This document shows positions 38,672 through 51,049 of a DNA stretch of 64,000 nucleotides, in pieces (the stretch's first letter is position 1; each line of letters opens with the position of its first letter). Below the pieces are notes generated by a model. It saw nothing but the letters and a program-made list of their open reading frames with translations. It did no database searches and was not told the DNA's origin. The stretch is from Persicaria tinctoria (lineage: Eukaryota > Streptophyta > Magnoliopsida > Caryophyllales > Polygonaceae), in contig JBANSL010000006.1 in assembly GCA_037127255.1 (NCBI GenBank), forward strand, positions 84,561,350 through 84,625,349, given 5' to 3'. The position numbers and the translations under genes were made by a program.

Positions 38672-40159
38672 TGATATGTTTGGGATACCCGATCCTTCGT
38701 TCGTGGGCTCAAGATCAAGAACCACGCCGTATATTTGTCCGATCTTGCAATACTCTTCCAATATCTTCTGATTAACAAATTAATTAAACTAATTAAGTAA
38801 ACTAATTATAGTGACGGAATAATTTAAACAAATTAACTAGGGAAATAGCGACAGAAATAGAGATGGTAGCGAGAGCGAGGATTAGCACGCGTCTCAAGGA
38901 TCTAGAGGATCAGACCCAGAGCGAAGCCTCCGGAGCGAAGCGCCTGAGGATGCCGAGGATGCCGCGAGGATTCTCGGAGCCGGTATGCCGCGAGGATTCT
39001 CGGAGCCGGTGTGTGTCGCTGGAGCGAGCGAAGCCGATGTCAACGAGCGAGGCGAGAGCATGAAGACTAGCGAGCGAGAGCCTGGAGTTCCGCGAGAGAA
39101 GCCGCGGGAACGAGAGGGAAGCGAGCACGAGTGCGAGAGCCGAGTGCCGGGAAGCGAGCGCTCGTTGGGAGCGAGTGTGGGTGCGAGCGTCACCAAGCGC
39201 CGATCTCCTTCCTTGCGACGCCTCCTGGGTTTAGGGATGCGTTTGGTTTTAGGATTTTTCGGTTGTGATCAATGTGATGGTGATGATCAATGTGTGTCGA
39301 ATTGACAAGAACACACGAGCAAGATAGCTTTGGGATTGAAATCGAAGAACCCTTTAAAGTACATGAGTTTGATTAAATAGAAAAGCTATGAAAGATTTAA
39401 CCAATCCTTCATTGCAAAGGAAAGGGATTTAGATAGATCTAATTTATCTAATGATAATTAAAACAATCCTAAGATAAGTAATTCCTATTAAAGATAGAAA
39501 TTGAATAACTTGGTGTACAAGAATTAATCTCGAAGAGATATAATTCTTGTATCTTATTAATCCTACTTACATAAAGTAGTAGAATTAATTAATTTAATTA
39601 ACTAAAAACCGGCCTAAGCACTTAGGGTACTCGACATTGCTTATGGCCCACTTGACATGGGCTTGTGTGCACTCGACATGCATGAAGATCGAGTGGCCCA
39701 TGTGTTGTATCGAGTGGTGTCTTCAAGGAGGTTGTTGTCGAGTCTTCATGAGCTTCGTTTGTGGACGCAAGCTCACTTCCTGTGCTAGTGGAGTAGTCTT
39801 GAGCAAAGTGATCCACGGTGGCCTGAACCCTTGCTCCATCGTTCCTTGGTAACAGACAAGAAGGGCTTTGGTTGCATCTTGAATTCTCTTGGCCCTTGCA
39901 CGAGTGATATGATAGAGTCTATTTTAGTCATGTTTTTATTATAGAATTACATAGTAATTTAGAGCATATTTTACATATTTTATAGTTAATTTATATCATT
40001 TAGTTTTCGGAGTCTACACTAGTGTTTTTATATATTTCAGGTATTTTTGGGTTGGATCGTATGAATTCGGGGATCGACTCGGGCTTACCGCACTACATTA
40101 GTTAGGTAGGTTCGAATTATTTTGATACGGTTAACGCGACTAAAAACCGTTCATCAAAT

Positions 40160-40177
40160 TGGCGCCGTTGCCGGGGA
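40160..40177 (+). other. Primer binding site, tRNA-Asp type
   Basis: TGGCGCCGTTGCCGGGGA three bases inside the LTR, complementary to the 3' end of plant tRNA-Asp. Usual in Athila-like elements. Confidence 0.85.
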
Positions 40178-40286
40178 ATCAAGTTTATTTCTTTGTTTTG
40201 TGTATTTATTGATTTTTGTGCATATATCTAACCCGTTTTGAGCCTATCTTACGGTTCACAACACCCTTGCTACTAACGTTTTCAAG

Positions 40287-41279
40287 ATGTTGAGATTAGC
40301 GCAGTTTGAAGGTGAGAACTTTCACCAATACTTCACTAGATTGCATGAGTATGTTGACGACCTTGGTTCATGGGGTTATCAATTCAGCATCCGAGATATG
40401 ATTATTTGCATACTTGATGGGATGACTGTTGAGACGCGAGCACTTGCTGAGTACATGAGTAACGGAGGCCTGAAACGGTTAGGAGGATTGTCGGGGTTGT
40501 GGGATTTTTTCTGTTATATGGATTACCATGTTTCACAAGAAGTCTTGCTCGCTACGTCTTCTCCACCGATGGAGGACTCTGTCACACACCTGGAGGATCC
40601 ATTGCACACTCTTACTCAAGTGGTGCAGCAGTTCGAGGAAAGAAAAATGAGCCGAATCGGAAAATTGGAGGAGCAAATGAGTCGCTGTAAAAACTTGGAG
40701 AATCAGATGAGCCAACTCATTCAAATTTTAAGTGCAAAAGGTGAGAAAGAAAGGAGCTTCGAAGAAGAAGAGGAATTGGTTGCAAACAACGATAGTGTCT
40801 TCGACAATGGAGGAAAGGGTCTAGTGCTTCCTGACTTGGAATCTCATGAGTCGACACATGAGGTTACATGGGATGTGTCTCCTACTCCATCTGCACCATC
40901 CATTCTGAGCTCGCCCATTGATGAACCAAGTCTAGAGCCTTCAACTGAGGCTCAAGAGATAATAAAGGTAAACTTTTGCAATCTTGAAGGTAATGGTGAT
41001 TATGTTGATCCTTTTGATTGCTATTTTGAAAAGCCACCAGCGGAACTGTGCTGGTGGTATCATATTCCTTCTACAGAGAGGCATGCTAGACTCTTTGATA
41101 GATTGAAAGAGGTCTTAAGTTCCACATTTTATGCTTTCAATTTATTGTGCTATGATGTGCCTTGTAAGATGTCTGCACAGGAATATGATAGGCTACTGAG
41201 GGCGTTAACAATGTCTGATCTTAGAGAGGTTGAAAAGAAACCAAGGTATACTTTTTTTCAATTCTTCATTTTATTTTAA
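40287..41279 (+). CDS. Gag-like protein of the short-LTR TR-GAG element
   Basis: 330 codons starting MLRLAQFEGENFHQYFTRLH, right after the primer site. Residues 1-100 are clearly homologous to the ORF at 50942-49890 (MLRLSQFEGENFHLYLTRLQ) and look like a shortened retrotransposon gag (capsid-type) domain. A coiled-coil-prone Glu/Gln-rich middle (about 115-160) follows. The acidic stretch has HESTHEV, shared with the other element, and the C-terminus has DYVDPFDCYFEKPPAELCWW and SAQEYDRLLRALTMSDL. No zinc knuckle and no protease or polymerase follow. Intact as a frame. Confidence 0.75.
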   Translation: MLRLAQFEGENFHQYFTRLHEYVDDLGSWGYQFSIRDMIICILDGMTVETRALAEYMSNGGLKRLGGLSGLWDFFCYMDYHVSQEVLLATSSPPMEDSVTHLEDPLHTLTQVVQQFEERKMSRIGKLEEQMSRCKNLENQMSQLIQILSAKGEKERSFEEEEELVANNDSVFDNGGKGLVLPDLESHESTHEVTWDVSPTPSAPSILSSPIDEPSLEPSTEAQEIIKVNFCNLEGNGDYVDPFDCYFEKPPAELCWWYHIPSTERHARLFDRLKEVLSSTFYAFNLLCYDVPCKMSAQEYDRLLRALTMSDLREVEKKPRYTFFQFFILF

Positions 41280-41329
41280 GTTAGAATTAGTTTTTATATA
41301 CATATGTTTTATTTTTTTTTATTTCGTTA

Positions 41330-42626
41330 AAAAAAAAACCCGTGTCTCCTCGTTCTTTCCTTTCTCTTTACCCATCTCAACCCTCCTGAGCGCCGCCCCC
41401 GCATCCTCCCCTCCGTTCGCTGTATCTCTCCCAGACCTTCTTCCCTACCACCGCCGGTTTTCTAAGACCGTTGCGCACCACCACACACCCTCCTAGTCGG
41501 GATCTCCCTCTCTCAAGCCGGCATCTTCCTCTTAACCCTTAGCCAGCGCCGTCTCTCTCTCTCTCTCTCCAACCCACCGGCCTCAGCCTCTTCATCCTCC
41601 GATGGTCTCCGGCTGCCAGCACCATCGACTCCGCCCAGATATCTACCTCCTCTAGCCGGACCTGTCACTTGCTAGTCACCGGCGCCCTCCATTGCTTCAC
41701 CCACCGGCGTTCACCAGAGCTCTCGCCATCAACAATCTGCCACCTCTGCTCGTCTCGGCGACCTTTTCCTCTCCACGCAAGTCCAAATCCGCCACCACTG
41801 CATTGCTTTTCCGCACCACCCTCGTCGCCTGCGTCGTGCCAACAGTCACCCGCACCGCCACCATTCAGTGCCGCTTTCCTCCGTTCTACCCCTCGAAGAG
41901 TTGCGTTGGCCCCTCAACACTAATATCGGTAACCGTCGGGATTCTTGACCGACTTCCATATAGAGGTGAGTAACAGGTTTGAAATTCCTTTCTCCTGTTT
42001 GTTTAAATTGGCGAGGTGATGATTGGTTGTCTAATTGATCAAGAGGATAATGAATTGTGTTGATTTGTCGATGATGTGTGATTGGAATTGGAATTGGAAT
42101 TGATAGCGTTTTATTGCTGAATTACTGGTTGCATACTGTTGACTGAAATCTACCATGGTGGCACTGTTTTGTTTTGCTGAATGGGCTGTAATCGTTTTGC
42201 TGACTTGACACTGAATTCTTGTTGTTTAATCGAACTAATTTCTATTGTGTTGGATCCATATTTGTGTGAGGAGTTATAGAGTGTGGAAGCTGCAGCTGTC
42301 AATGCCTTTTGCTCATTCTGCTGGACTGGAGTTCTTGTTCTATATGATGCTTCTATTGAGTCTGTTTGATCTTAAGTTGCATTTACATGCTATATTGGAT
42401 CCCCTATTGTTGGGTGTATATATATATATTTTTTCTCATAATGCTTCAACTGTGTTTTACACCTAATTTTGTTGGGTTGATGTTGAAAAGGTGATTGTGT
42501 ACATTCTTGTGCTTGCTTATCTCATGCTCTCTGTGTCCATTGACTTTTCAGGATTTTACTTTGCAAAATATGGATGATCATGAGTTGTGAGATTGATTTT
42601 TGTTTCACTAGTATTTGTTTTCGGTC
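41330..42626 (+). other. Gene-like unrecognised insert in the TR-GAG interior
   Basis: GC- and CT-rich sequence (41340-41965) with an apparent donor gaggtgagtaac at about 41965, then T-rich intron-like sequence and an acceptor-like tttcag near 42550. It looks like a captured 5' exon with intron from a host gene, but no product is recognisable. It has no counterpart in the sister element. Confidence 0.4.
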
Positions 42627-42826
42627 TTACAGAGGATCTTCAGTCGTCTTAAATCCTATCAAATAAATCCGACTAACCTAACTAATGTAGTTTGGCAAGT
42701 ACGGGTCGATCCCACAGAGAGTCAATGATTTGTATGCAAGTCAAGTGTGCTAAATAAGAACTAAAGAAACAAAGAGGGGGGATTATGATGATTGAGACTA
42801 ACTAAGTAAAAAGCAAAAGGAAGCAA

Positions 42827-45607
42827 TGTAAAGGCTAGGATTTTTAAATCCTAATTATTTTCGGAAAAAGAGAATTAAAAATGAAATTAAAATCGGTTTT
42901 TAAAACTCGTTTAGCGGATTCCGACCGGAAAGTAAAATTTGGCAAACAATTTCCGTCCTTGACCTCGAAAATTCAAAATAATTATCGGATGGCGATATCC
43001 TTTTCAATTTTAAAAATCTAATTGATCGAGAAAGCGGGATTTGGGAAAACTAACATTTAGGAACGAATTTCGAGATTCAAAATTCGCGTATTCGGGATTT
43101 ATTTCCGGGTATTGATTAACCAATTTCACACTCAACCTCTCACCCACTCCCCCTACCTTGTCCTGCAACCCGAGCCCATTCCCCTGCCTATATCCCCCGT
43201 CACTTCCCCTGTTCCGCCATCACCCACGCCCAAACTCACCATCACACTCTTACCATCTTTCTCCTTGCTTCCTCCTTCCTCAAGAGCTGCATAAACAGCA
43301 TCTGTTCACACTCCTCGAGAGCACAGCAGCAGCAGCTCGACGCCATCACCGAACCTCCACCGTCACCTTCACTCCCGCTACGCCACCACCGATCTCCATC
43401 GCAACCTCCACCTCCACCTTCGTGTTCCTCGACGAGCAGCAGAAACAGCAGACTTAGCCACCTCTACTGGCGTTCACCACCATCCCGACGCCGCCCTAGA
43501 GGCCCTAGCGCCTCCATCGAGCCACCGGAGCTCCACCACCTCGCTCGAGCGCAAACTCCGTTCGGCAAGCTTCGACCTCTCGTTCGATCCGAAATTCCAT
43601 GGATGAACCCTCCTTTGACCTTCATTTACTCTCCTAGGTCGAATCCGAGGTTCCTCCATCTCCGACGCAGCGAATCGAGTCTCTGGCGAGCTCCGACGGA
43701 GCTCCGACGTCCGCGAACCCCTCGGTGAGCTTCGTTCGTTTCAATCCTTGCCTTCGATCCTTGTTTAACATTCTTAGGGGTTGGGAATTGAGGGTTGAAG
43801 AGGATGAGAGGGTGGCCGGAGCCCCGCCCTTGCCGGCGAGCAGCGCTCCCCTCCCTTTTCTTTTTCCTCCATTTTCGAGCGCGGGGATGTCGGAGGTAGT
43901 TGATGATGAACAGTAAAATGGTCCGGTTTTAGTTTTTGTTTTAAAATGGTCCGGTTCAGTGATTTAATTAATAAACCGGTTCGGTTCACTTTTAAAAAAG
44001 AATTGGGTTTTGGGTTTTAAGGGGCTGATTTTTTTTATTACATAAAAATAGTTGGGGTTTTTGTAAGGATTGGGAAATGGCTTGTGAAAGTATTTAATAA
44101 ATGGTAATAAAACAAAATATAATAGTATTTGAGGATTTAAAAGATCAAATATTAATTTTGGAGATTGTATAAAAGGTTAAAAAGTGATTTAATAAATAAA
44201 TTGAAAAATGGAATTTAGCGAGTATTTTCAAGGGGTCAGAACCCTTAACTGGTTAATTCGGATTTGAAGCTAACTTGGGAATAAGACGATGATTAATAGC
44301 GGGATATTGTGGTGAATTTCATAAGAAATTAAATGTTTGATATTTATGATGATGATATAATATGCAAATTTCGCTAAGTATGATATATATATAGGGAGTA
44401 TATTTTTTTAAAACTGATGAGTTGACAAGTTATGATGAATGGTATGAGATAAGAGATGGTTGATCGGGATAAATTGAAAGTATGATTGATTCAAGCTTAC
44501 TTATCTATCTGCTAATTTGAGCAAGTAATATATGTGTTTAGAAAGGCTATAGAAGTATACTTAGTATATTCTCGTTATGTGATTAGGTGATATTCTGTGA
44601 TCGTGACTACTGTGTGCTGGATTCTTCTTTTGGTGATCTTCTAGCCAGGTAAGTACCTCCGGGGCTTACTCAGTAACCAGTACCTCCTGCCTGATGTGTC
44701 ATATAGTATGTAGGTGTTGCATATGCATAAGAGCATGTCATATAGTATCATGCTTAGGAATTGCATTTACGAATGAGCATCCTTATTCTGTATGCGTTTG
44801 AATACAGAACGGCCGTTATCTGTGAGTCCTAGAGTCCTTGCTAGGGTCATAGGGCCGCCCAGCTTCATCGGGTGTTGTTTTCCTCGAGTCATTTATATAT
44901 ATCACGAGATACGAGATGGGCATGAGATATGATATGATGATGAGATTTGATATGATTATAGCATCGAACTGGCCAGTCTCCACCTTGTCTGGAAGAGGGG
45001 TGGTGGTAAAAGAGGGATATACCGCTTGGTATTCTTTGTTAAGGCCTTCCTCAATATCCTGCACATATGAATTAGGAGCATGATAGTGTGGTTTTATTTC
45101 AGTACTGCATGAAGGCATCCTTTATTCTAGGTATAGGCGTATTATATGTCCTCAGCGCGGTCAGAGGACCCGCAGGTGGACTCTTGGCCTGACTTGGTGG
45201 TATAGTTTCAGGTACCCGATCTACTACTTGATTTTGTGCTGATATGACGGGGTCCATTCATATGGCGGAGAGTGAGTGTATGAACCCTGACTTCACCAAA
45301 CTCATGCCTTTTGGATTTCTTCCTATTATACACCGTTTTGACCCGGCTCTGCCGTGGCACTGGCTGTATCGTTTTCAGAACTTTCGCCCTTTGCATGATA
45401 AAGGTTTTCGCGCGTTGTAGACTTAGGACAGGTACAGGGGTTTACCCCGGGGTCTCCAACGGACCTTCCGGGTTTGGGTGCGAAATCCCACTTTAAACCG
45501 CGCATCTTCGATTTCAAACCTTCCACCTGTACTTGGGGCGCAAGATCCCAACGAGGGGTTTCATCCCTCGAAACGTAACTCGTGAATCATAATCCTGGGC
45601 CGTTACA
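42827..45607 (-). mobile_element. Solo LTR (2.78 kb) nested in the 3' LTR, TSD agcaa
   Basis: Plus-strand ends TGTAAAGG...GTTACA; on the minus strand it starts TGTAACGGCCC, typical of Tekay/Del-like chromovirus LTRs. TSD agcaa at 42822-42826 and 45608-45612; the uninterrupted LTR near 51251 confirms it. The Pro/Ser/Arg-rich frames at 43112-43916 are LTR sequence, not a gene. Confidence 0.9.
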
Positions 45608-46865
45608 AGCAAACTAAACAAATTGATTTAACAAATATGAGACAAATAGCTTAGGTCAACCAATCTCAGCAATCAGGTTTGTTCATTGATCATCGAAATG
45701 GAATAGATAACTTCCTCTTGAACACTTTGTTGTGGAAAGACTAGGTCTTTTGAATCTAATTCCTTATCGAAATTAGTTAACAGGACAACCAGACCCTGAA
45801 AACCCTAATTATCAAACAATCTTGAAACTATCAAGATTCAATTCAATAATCGATTAAGTTTAAAGGAAATCAACAAAGACAATCGACACGCACAACCAGT
45901 TATTGCATCAATTGCAAATCAATTCTTTATACAAATCCCTAAATCAACCAGTTTCAGAGATTCATACTTTTCTACTCAAGAATATAGATAACTCAACCAG
46001 TAATTACCTATATCTAGCTATAGATTATCATGAAAAGGCATCAGTTGATCAGATTAACGGAAATTCACGAAAACCCTAAACAATCGGCGCAAAGAATTGA
46101 TAATATTCAAAGAAGAGTATTAAGATAGAGAAATCTCACAATGAAATTGCAAACCTGAAGCTTCGATTAATTTTCCCAAGCAAAGAGGTTTAGTGGTTCA
46201 TCCTTGAGAAATCACAAGAGGTTTCCAAATTTTCTATGTACAAAACCTCTTCCCTTCAGCTAAAACCAACACGAGACCATTTGTTCTTCTTTCCCACTAA
46301 CGTTTCCTCTCCTACACTAATTGAAATTAAGATTAAAAATAAAGAAACAGCTGTTACGCTGTTTCTTGCACTCGGCACAACAAACTCGGGTTCGCCACCA
46401 CATAACTCGGCCGAGTTCTAGTTGCTCCACCCGAGTTCTATTCAACAGCTATCTTGATGTCCATATTTCTCTATTTTTAAAGCTGAATTTGGAAAAGTCG
46501 TAAACACAAAAGTTGTAGGTCTTCGAATCCTCTTTCCAACAAGTATAAGTACACTCCGATCCGATAACCACAGCCTTCATACGGCTCGTTTTAGTGAAGC
46601 GTCGCCAGCTTGGACAACTCCCATCCTTTACATGTTTAGCTCCTCTCTTCGGCTCTTGTGTTCTTCTATTCTTGTCCCATCTTCCAACATTGGATCGAGC
46701 TTAGCTTCACCTCTTTACAATCACTTGAAATCATGCACAAATCTCGTAGATTCCGACTCTAATTGAAACATAATGAAAACATGAAAACTACTCTAACTCA
46801 TGCATAATACCCTACCTAAACACATCTAAATGCTTATATTAACACTACCTAAATGCGTCTTATCA

Positions 46866-49669
46866 AACTCTCCCACACTTAAACCTTTCTTGCCCTCAAG
46901 AAAACAAAATCAATCCAATCAAACATCCCACAAATATGCTCTTCATGCATTGATCTCGTCAAAACACAATTCAAAACCAAGTAAGAAGCACAAGACAATA
47001 ATCAACATCCTCACATGTATTTGAGCAACTCAAAGGCTTATGCACATTTCAATCCAACCTCACCGGGTATATAAAGTGTTTCACTCATCGCTCTTGTGCT
47101 TAGGCTAATTCAATTCCGCTCAAACTCAATCCAATGCAACCAAGCTACATAAAAGTTGAAATCCACATCACAATCTCCACCTTGAGTGACATTACAACCA
47201 ATAATCATCATGAGTTCGTGTAAGGGTTGTAATGGGGCTCGGGTAAGAACATTAAGGTATGGAAATATTTAGGCTTTGTGGTGCTAAAAATCCGGGAAAA
47301 AGAGATCTCAACTACAACCGGAAAAAACACTCACAACCAAACATTTCTTCAACCAAAATTCAAACTTTAACTCCATCCACAAATAAAAACTTAAGCACAA
47401 CTCTTGTTAACCAACTCACTCTTTGTTAATTCTTTTCTCTCTTGATTTTTCAATGATTTTTCTTCTTCTCTTTTCTTGATTTGTTTTTTCTTTTATGATT
47501 TTTCCTCGACTTTTACTTCTAAGTGAATTTTATCCTCCTTAGACCCTGATTATTAAGCTCAATAATCATCCATATGAAGCTCAAAAAGAATACATCACCC
47601 ATGCATAACTTCCAAATGCTCAAAATACTCCACTAATACACATTTTCACCAATCTTCTCCCTAATTCCCGGATAGGGTAAGGCTAAAATCGACTAAAAGA
47701 CATTTTGTGGGGCTAACAAAAATGGGCTAAAAAGCTCAAATTTGGCTTCAAGCAGAGGATGGTATATACAGGTAGATACAGAGTAAGATATGGCTAACAA
47801 AATATTGCCTCAATCATATGAAGATCACAAGTAATAATCAAAATATACGGCCTTGACATGGATATCAATCTCAATTCTCAGAGGTAGTCACATTGGAGAG
47901 TATCACACACAAGAAGCAAAAAGGGCATCAATAAAGCACAGTCCCAATAAGGCCAAAATAACTCACAAGGTAAATTTTTGTTGGATTTCAATGACACCTA
48001 AAACCTAAGAGTTATACATGCTCAATTAATCAATTATCTCATGCTCCAATAGATCAAACAAACTCGACGAAGATCAACAATTCAAGCATATCATGGGACT
48101 TATAATTAGATTAAGAAGACAAGTGGCACAAATGGGGTTATTTGATAGATCCTAAATCTAGAATGTCATGCATGCTGATTTTTTCTTTTTTATAAGATTT
48201 TTCTGTTTTTTTTTTCTTTTTGAAATATGCAAGACTAAGAAAAATAACCATGAAATGCAATAACAAGAAAGGAATATATACAATGCAACCTAAATGCAAA
48301 CATGTAAATGTTCCCTCCCCCACACTTAATTTACACATTGTCCTCAATGTGAAAAATAAAATAGAAGGAGAAGAATACTTACGGAGTCATCTACATATGA
48401 GACGGAGATGATGAATTCAAGCACAAGATCAAGTAAGGTGAGCCAACATTCTTTCTCTTCTCGTCTCGACCTTAAGGAGACACCACAACCTAATCTCCGC
48501 AACTAAAGACAAGGCAACACCAACAAAGAAATAATTGTTGTCCCGGCAAGGACAACTCACAATAATAATCAATGGTGTCAATCCACTCCCAATGACAATC
48601 AAGCATTGCCCCAATCTCTAAAAAAATATTGCAAATTTGACAAGCATGAAGCATAAATCGATCAAACTACTTTCAACCAACTCAATAAGAAAACTCCAGT
48701 TAAGCTTAATATCCGATAGCAAGATCGATCAAATGCCTAAAATGCAATTCCCCTATATTTGCAATGTCACAATTAAGCACAAAAACCACCCAACACAAGC
48801 AACAAAGCCAACCACAACCACAATAATATTGTAAATCAACACTTAGGACAAATCAATTGATGCCAAATTTACCAAACTCAATAAGAAAACTCAAATCAAG
48901 TTGAATTCCCTCTAGCAAGATCAATCTAAATGCCTAAAACTTAATAATCCCCAAATTTGCAATTTCTCACCCAATTTGATATATCAAACCACAAGTCAAA
49001 ACCTAGAATTTGGGGATTTGTTTTTAAAACTTTAACTCAAAACTGATGAGGGAAGACAAGAAAGGCTTACCGGAGATGGTGGCCGAAGGTAGTGACCGAA
49101 ATTGCTCGGCGGGATAGGGATGGTGATGCTCGGACCGACCGAGTCCAATCCGGCCGTCTGGGGCAGCCCGAAAGCGTCGTTGGCTTGAGGCCGCTGGGAA
49201 CGCTTGCCGCTGTCGGGTGAGAGGGAGAAGCCATGGCTGCTCGGAACAACTAGGGAGGGAGTTCCGGGAGTGGTTGAACGAGGTCGGGTGAGGGCGGCGC
49301 TGGCGGCTGTGGGAGAAGGGAGATGGAACTCGGGCGCTGCCGGCTGTGAACTCGGGAGAGAGCGACGGGGTTCTTCTGATTTTCGTTCTCTCCTTTTCTT
49401 TTCTTTTTTTTTTATGTGGGACGTCAAATAACTCGGGTGTGATTAAAAAAAAACTCTACCGAGTTATTTTCTTCCCACCCGAGTTCTTTTCGAGACCTGT
49501 TTGCTACTCGGGTTGGCCAAGGAACTCGACCGAGTTCTCCACCCAAGTAAGCTACTGTAATTCTCTTGCTTTTGGCCCTTTTTTTGACGAACTTTTTTTT
49601 TTAACTTGAAATTGAAAACTTAAACGGAGAAAAAAAAAAATGAAAAATGCAAATCTAAATTACTCACCT
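46866..49669 (-). other. 3' noncoding interior of the 1453 bp-LTR TR-GAG element
   Basis: No convincing ORF. A purine tract next to the LTR (46871-46890 region) is echoed by a second one (gtgtgggggaggg on the minus strand, about 48316-48330), each preceded by a ttgagg(a/g)caa word. Blocks near 47050-47110, 47255-47290 and 47500-47550 match 53430-54040 of the host element in reverse. The GC-rich part 49060-49430 gives a Pro/Ser-rich minus-strand frame without a known domain. Confidence 0.6.
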
Positions 49670-49731
49670 TGGGTTGCCTCTCAAGAAGCGCTTGGTTATG
49701 GTCGGTAGCTCGACATTTTAGTTGTCCATTT

Positions 49732-50942
49732 AAGACTCACTCGGACATCGTTAGTGCCCTCAGCAGCAAATCAAACTCTTGTGCACACCATCTAGGCAGA
49801 CTAGCACTACATACGAAAAAGTTGAAGTCAAAGTATGTCCTCAACTCTTCATATGTCCGAGCATGACTCTCCGCCGCGGGTATGTAGAACTACCAATTCA
49901 GTTCCATTGGCGGTATGTCAAAATAATGAGCCCAATGATCGACATAATCACCGGCCTTCTTACCATTGTAGAGGATATCAATTCTTTGCTTAGGAGCCAC
50001 AGAAATCAGCTCCGGACTTGGTTCCTTGATAGGCGAGCTCGAGACAATCTCATCGAATGAAGGAGGCCATAAATCACATGGGATCTCATGCGTCGACTCA
50101 TGACACTCCATGTCAGGAAGTAGTGTACTCTCCTCTTCATCGTTGAAGAAACTGTCATCGTCTGCGAACATGTCCTCCTCCCCCAAAACATTATCATGCT
50201 CATAGCTCAAGGGTAGGGGAGGTAGCGGAGTAGACTCGGATAAACTCAATGAGGGAGGAATAGGAAGCACGCACTCACCTACATCTTCATGACTTTCTGA
50301 GCTTCCCTCGGGTGTGACAAACAGGTCTTTGTCACTCCCTAGGGTGTTCGTAGACTCGGATAAATTCAATGAGGGAGGAATAGGAAGCACGCACTCACCT
50401 ACATCTTCATGACTTTCTGAGCTTCCCTCGGGTGTGACAAACAGGTCCTTGTCACTCCCTAGGGTGTTCGTGGTGAGGCTCTCTATCGGGTTAACCACCG
50501 GTTGAGACGGTAGTTCACCCACTTCACATGTTAGAATATCATTCCCCACTTGGACCATTCGGCGCACTCGTTCATCTAGTTCAATGATCTGCTGACACAA
50601 TTGCACATTCTCCTCGTATGAGGCCTTGGATAGATCCTCCAAAGATGCGTCGAAGTAATCCATTGGTTGAGGTTCCAGTGCAAAGGACACTTCCTGCAAG
50701 GCCCGGTGACCCATGTAGCAGATAAGATCCCAAATTCCCGCCAAACCTAACCGGGCTAGACTTCCGCCGCTCATGTATATATCACATGCCTTTGTCTCAG
50801 CAGTCATCCCCTCTACAACGCAGACAACCATATCTCGCAAATTATCGTGGAAACCCCGCTCATTGCGGATGTCCACACACCTCTGCAACCTAGTGAGATA
50901 TAGGTGAAAGTTCTCACCTTCAAACTGCGATAATCTCAACAT
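49732..50942 (-). pseudogene. Gag-like ORF of the 1453 bp-LTR element, stop near its end
   Basis: 350 codons (50942-49890) starting MLRLSQFEGENFHLY, homologous to the ORF at 40287-41279 over the N-terminus, around HESTHEI, and at the end (GDYVDHWAHYFDIPPMELNW). Where the sister reads CWW, this has W then TAG. Homologous codons continue past the stop (HARTYEELR, AQEFDLLLRALTMSE), so the original C-terminus lay near 49732. A 120-base segment is tandemly duplicated at about 50229-50469, repeating SDKDLFVTPEGSSESHEDVG. Confidence 0.75.
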
Positions 50943-51031
50943 GTTAAACTGTTAGTAGCACATACAGATTCACAACAAAAGTTAGTAGCTAAATTAACAC
51001 ACAAAAACAAGCACACAAATAGCAATTTGAC

Positions 51032-51049
51032 TCCCCGGCAACGGCGCCA
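51032..51049 (-). other. Primer binding site, tRNA-Asp type
   Basis: Minus strand TGGCGCCGTTGCCGGGGA, four bases inside the LTR. Same type as at 40160. Confidence 0.85.

Noticed and set aside
43112..43916. Pro/Ser-rich frames as a possible gene
   Set aside because: They lie wholly inside a solo LTR with exact TSD; GC-rich LTR sequence.
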